Positions 6,089-8,558 of a stretch of 8,558 bases of DNA are shown piece by piece. A program made the translations under genes and the position numbers. Under the pieces are notes generated by a model. The model was given only the letters and a program-made list of their open reading frames with translations. It ran no database searches and was not told the origin of the DNA. The DNA is from Bacteroidota bacterium (GTDB lineage Bacteria > Bacteroidota > Bacteroidia > Bacteroidales > WCHB1-69): positions 1-8,558 of the forward strand of contig JAEZOU010000047.1 in the NCBI GenBank assembly GCA_023413895.1, read 5' to 3'. Position 1 is the stretch's first letter. Each line of letters begins with the position of its first letter.

Positions 6089-7822
6089 TTAGAAAGTTGT
6101 CGTAATATTTAAACCTAAACCATAAGAAGCAGGCACAGCACGGCAAACACCACCAATGCAGAGCATACCCTCTTTTACCTTACCAAAGTTCAAAGAAACT
6201 CGTGTTGTTCCATACACGAAAGAGGCTGCTACATTATAGTAATGTAAGCGCATATCTGGATTAGGATTTCCGTAGTTCCATTGATCACCGATAGAGAAGA
6301 ACCAGCGAGGGCTGATAGAGTACTCTAACAAAGCGAAAACATAATTTCCATTATCTTGTTTAGTGAATAGAAATTGAGATTCAAGACGCAAAGCATGTTT
6401 TTTATTCAGTTTACAAGTCAAATCGAAACCTGCATGATGTGCTTTCACCAACTCTCCGTGACCTTGCAACAATTCTAAATTGTAATTAATATAGTTGTAA
6501 GCAAGAACCAATTTCCAACGTTTATCAAACTTTCTACTGATTTCAATTCCCGCATCTTGATAGAGAAGTTCCTCACCAAATTTAAAGAAAGAAGAGGTGT
6601 AACCTTCAGTACCTTGCATCGTTCCATTAGCTTCTGCAGCGGCATCAATCACTCTGTCAATATCATGAAAACGGCAGTAACTCAATGTGATATCTGTACC
6701 ATATTTTCCTCCAATCTTTGTCTTTTTAGGCACTAAATAGTTTACTTGTGCTTGGAAACCGATTTGTCCATTAGGAAGACATGCGTATGCATAATCGCTT
6801 AGCAACTGATATGAATATTGACGATTGATAGCTGGTATATAGTTGATACTCAACAATGAATTGGTGCTAATTCCGCGTTGAGAGCGAAAATCCATATTAT
6901 CGGAACGGATAAAAGAAGCCGCAACTCCCAACCCTTTCATAGAGTAGGTAGCAGACATAAACAATGCTTCACCATTTTTATAGATGTAATTGTTTGAATT
7001 GTTAGGATCATTAGCTTTGTTTGCATATTCAGCTTCAAAACGGAAACCTTTGTAGCCCAAATTGATACGACCTGCCCAAGTAGCTACATTTTGAGGAATT
7101 TTATCCGCATTAACGGTAACAGGGATTGTATCTCCATTGGGGAAAACAGAGAAATAGATATCGTTCAACGATTTTTCAAACTTACTTACAAAACTTCCAC
7201 CAATGGTAGCCGTAACACCACTATTTGCAATGGCAGGAATCATATCCGCAAGAGCGACCTCCGCATCTAAACCGCGAATATAATCGTTACGTTCTGCATA
7301 ATTAAAATCGAAATTCTTTCTTTCGATACCCCAAACACCTTTTAGGTATATACCTTTGTATGGTGTTGCTTTCACGCGCATACCGAGAAGACTATTATCG
7401 ATTCCTAACAAGCGGTCTTCGTAAGAACGCAAGGTAAAACCTTGACCGAACTGTTCGTAGAAAGTACCTGCAGTTACTTGGATAAAGTCGTTTTTATAAT
7501 CGACAAAATAGTTCGTAATTCCCTGCCCTTTGTAACCGATTTTCTCAAAATCAATAAGAGGGAAAGAGTAGAACTCGTAGCGGGCACCCACGGTAAAACC
7601 ACTATTTGTATATTGCAGATTCAGCCAAGAGTTGGCTCTCACTTTTGAATCCACCTTTTCAGCACCGATTAGTGAGTCGGGTTGGTAGAACATTCCATTC
7701 AATGCAAAATCACCACTAATAACACCATTACCCACCTTAATCTGAGCATAAAGTGGGTTAATAGTTGTTAAAGAAATGATGAGGAATGTCGCTAAAAAAA
7801 AAAGTTTTTTTGCAGACTTCAT
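6089..7822 (-). CDS. DUF6029-type outer-membrane beta-barrel protein
   Basis: The protein has 577 residues. The signal peptide is residues 1-26 (cleavage after LYA). The remainder is a repetitive pattern of alternating amphipathic strands with many aromatic residues, ending in a terminal phenylalanine (GLGLNITTTF), the usual signal for insertion by the BAM machinery. The block VTAGTFYEQFGQGFTLRSYE to LGIDNSLLGMRV (116-150) is what I recognise as the hallmark of the DUF6029 group of Bacteroidetes barrels. Five cysteines remain after the signal (C348, C383, C470, C555, C560). The last two form C-IGGV-C just before the final strand and could be a disulfide. It sits between two thioredoxin-fold proteins, 30 nt after the TlpA gene and 12 nt before the Omp28-like gene. 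That suggests a substrate or partner relation, but this is inference. Its transport or enzymatic function is unknown. Confidence 0.9.
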   Translation of the reverse strand: MKSAKKLFFLATFLIISLTTINPLYAQIKVGNGVISGDFALNGMFYQPDSLIGAEKVDSKVRANSWLNLQYTNSGFTVGARYEFYSFPLIDFEKIGYKGQGITNYFVDYKNDFIQVTAGTFYEQFGQGFTLRSYEDRLLGIDNSLLGMRVKATPYKGIYLKGVWGIERKNFDFNYAERNDYIRGLDAEVALADMIPAIANSGVTATIGGSFVSKFEKSLNDIYFSVFPNGDTIPVTVNADKIPQNVATWAGRINLGYKGFRFEAEYANKANDPNNSNNYIYKNGEALFMSATYSMKGLGVAASFIRSDNMDFRSQRGISTNSLLSINYIPAINRQYSYQLLSDYAYACLPNGQIGFQAQVNYLVPKKTKIGGKYGTDITLSYCRFHDIDRVIDAAAEANGTMQGTEGYTSSFFKFGEELLYQDAGIEISRKFDKRWKLVLAYNYINYNLELLQGHGELVKAHHAGFDLTCKLNKKHALRLESQFLFTKQDNGNYVFALLEYSISPRWFFSIGDQWNYGNPNPDMRLHYYNVAASFVYGTTRVSLNFGKVKEGMLCIGGVCRAVPASYGLGLNITTTF

Positions 7823-7852
7823 CTTAAATTAAAATATTGGTTATCAATAAAA

Positions 7853-8362
7853 TTATTTCACTAAACCTTTTACAATTTCGTAAACTTCCTCTTCAGAACC
7901 TGGAGCATAAGAGGTGTGTTTATATACGATTTCTCCATTACCATTTAAGATACAAAGGTAAGGAATATCAACGATATTGAGCGCACGTTTTAGGTCACTA
8001 TTAATATCTTGAAGAATCTCAAAATCCCAACCTTTACCATTTACAAATGGCGCCACACGAGCAGCTGTTTTAGAGTCATCGATAGAGATAGCATACACTT
8101 TCACGCCAGTTTCATCCACCCAATCTTCATACACATCGTTGATAGCCATAAGCTCCAAGATACAAGATTTACACCAAGTTGCCCATAAACTGATGATGAT
8201 GGGTTTTCCATCGTTAGCAATATCTCCTGTGTTAAAAACCTTGCCATCAAGAGTTTTTACATCTACAGAGGGAAATTTTGCTTTAGTAGGTTCTGTAGTT
8301 TCTTGAGCGAAAGAACAGAAAAATGCAGATACGAATAAACAAGCAATGATAATCTTTTTCAT
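7853..8362 (-). CDS. TlpA-family periplasmic thioredoxin
   Basis: The protein has 169 residues. The signal peptide is residues 1-19 (cleavage at SFA-Q), with no convincing lipobox. The thioredoxin-like domain has strand PIIISLWATW, active site W-C-K-S-C (C64, C67), a following helix, strand VKVYAISID, and a cis-proline loop VDIPYLCILN (P134) with an extra cysteine at 137. The layout fits the TlpA/ResA type (AhpC/TSA-like Redoxin), which reduces or exchanges disulfides of envelope proteins. The electron source, such as a DsbD/CcdA-type membrane protein, is not in this window. It is the first gene of the operon, directly behind a good -7 element, and shares the transcript with the barrel and the CxxC lipoprotein. 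The name TlpA is used for the family, not as proof of orthology to any characterised protein. Confidence 0.93.
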   Translation of the reverse strand: MKKIIIACLFVSAFFCSFAQETTEPTKAKFPSVDVKTLDGKVFNTGDIANDGKPIIISLWATWCKSCILELMAINDVYEDWVDETGVKVYAISIDDSKTAARVAPFVNGKGWDFEILQDINSDLKRALNIVDIPYLCILNGNGEIVYKHTSYAPGSEEEVYEIVKGLVK

Positions 8363-8382
8363 AATTTAAAAATTTTAGGGTG

Positions 8383-8390
8383 CAAAAATA
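8383..8390 (-). promoter_or_regulatory. Promoter -7 element of the tlpA-ettA operon
   Basis: On the minus strand TATTTTTG matches the Bacteroidetes -7 consensus TAnnTTTG exactly. Transcription would start near 8376, giving a leader of about 14 nt before the ATG at 8362. The -33 position has no good TTTG; the nearest TTTG is 29 nt upstream of the -7 element, too far for the usual 19-21 nt. The leader is A/T-rich without a Shine-Dalgarno sequence, as is normal for this phylum. Confidence 0.55.
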
Positions 8391-8501
8391 CTATTTTTTT
8401 TGATACATAATTTCAGTTTCAAACCACAATAAAATTTTAGAGTGGAGAAGCAGAGGAAAGTTTAAATATGAGATACTGTCTGGCATTTTACCAAGCAAAA
8501 T

Positions 8502-8538
8502 AAAAACGAGACTGAATCACGTAAATGGATGCAGCCTC
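8502..8538 (-). terminator. Terminator of an upstream gene outside the window
   Basis: Positions 8508-8518 pair with 8528-8538 in 10 of 11 positions, including one G:U, with a 9-nt loop. On the minus strand the stem is followed by G and TTTTT (plus-strand A run 8502-8506). It should stop leftward transcription arriving from beyond the right edge, insulating the tlpA operon. On the plus strand the stem is followed by AGTTTT, so weak termination in that direction is possible. Confidence 0.75.
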
Positions 8539-8558
8539 AGTTTTATCAAAAAATAGGA

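Noticed and set aside
1..8558. CRISPR arrays, tRNA or rRNA genes
   Set aside because: No regularly spaced direct repeats, tRNA cloverleaf signatures or rRNA-like segments were seen on either strand.

Overview
The window comes from an AT-rich member of the Bacteroidetes, most likely order Bacteroidales. The support is a TlpA-like thioredoxin, DUF6029-type barrel and Omp28-like lipoprotein in one cluster, lipoproteins with Bacteroidetes-style signal peptides, a TAnnTTTG-type -7 promoter element, and almost no Shine-Dalgarno sequences. All supported genes lie on the minus strand, so transcription runs from high to low coordinates.

Right half (8390 to about 3466): a four-gene operon starts at a good -7 element (8383-8390), just downstream of the terminator of an upstream gene lying outside the window (8508-8538). 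It encodes a periplasmic TlpA-family thioredoxin, a 577-residue outer-membrane beta-barrel of the DUF6029 type, an Omp28-like lipoprotein with a thioredoxin CxxC motif, and the ABC-F translation factor EttA. Gaps are 30, 12 and 18 nt, and a 14-bp perfect hairpin ends the unit. The first three genes suggest an envelope thiol/disulfide or outer-membrane assembly module; EttA is probably a co-transcribed housekeeping gene.

Middle (3404 to 2535): this stretch has no intact protein gene. It holds the corpse of an IS256-family insertion sequence: one probable terminal repeat and three pieces of one transposase joined in three reading frames, with the catalytic core deleted. Next to it is a roughly 300-nt stretch that looks like an independently transcribed structured RNA. 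It has a promoter-like pair of elements, nested hairpins, a 15-position near-perfect stem and a strong intrinsic terminator. It may be the Bacteroidales-1/6S-type RNA, but that identity is from memory and untested.

Left part (2438 to 232): a compact three-gene operon encodes two lipoproteins and one secreted or membrane protein with two C-terminal hydrophobic segments. None can be given a firm function. The operon ends at a hairpin terminator (232-268). A second minus-strand terminator (57-85) lies beyond it, with a stretch between them that carries an IS-end-like sequence and no convincing gene.

The most interesting items are the structured RNA, the tightly trimmed transposase relic beside it, and the three-gene envelope operon of unknown function.
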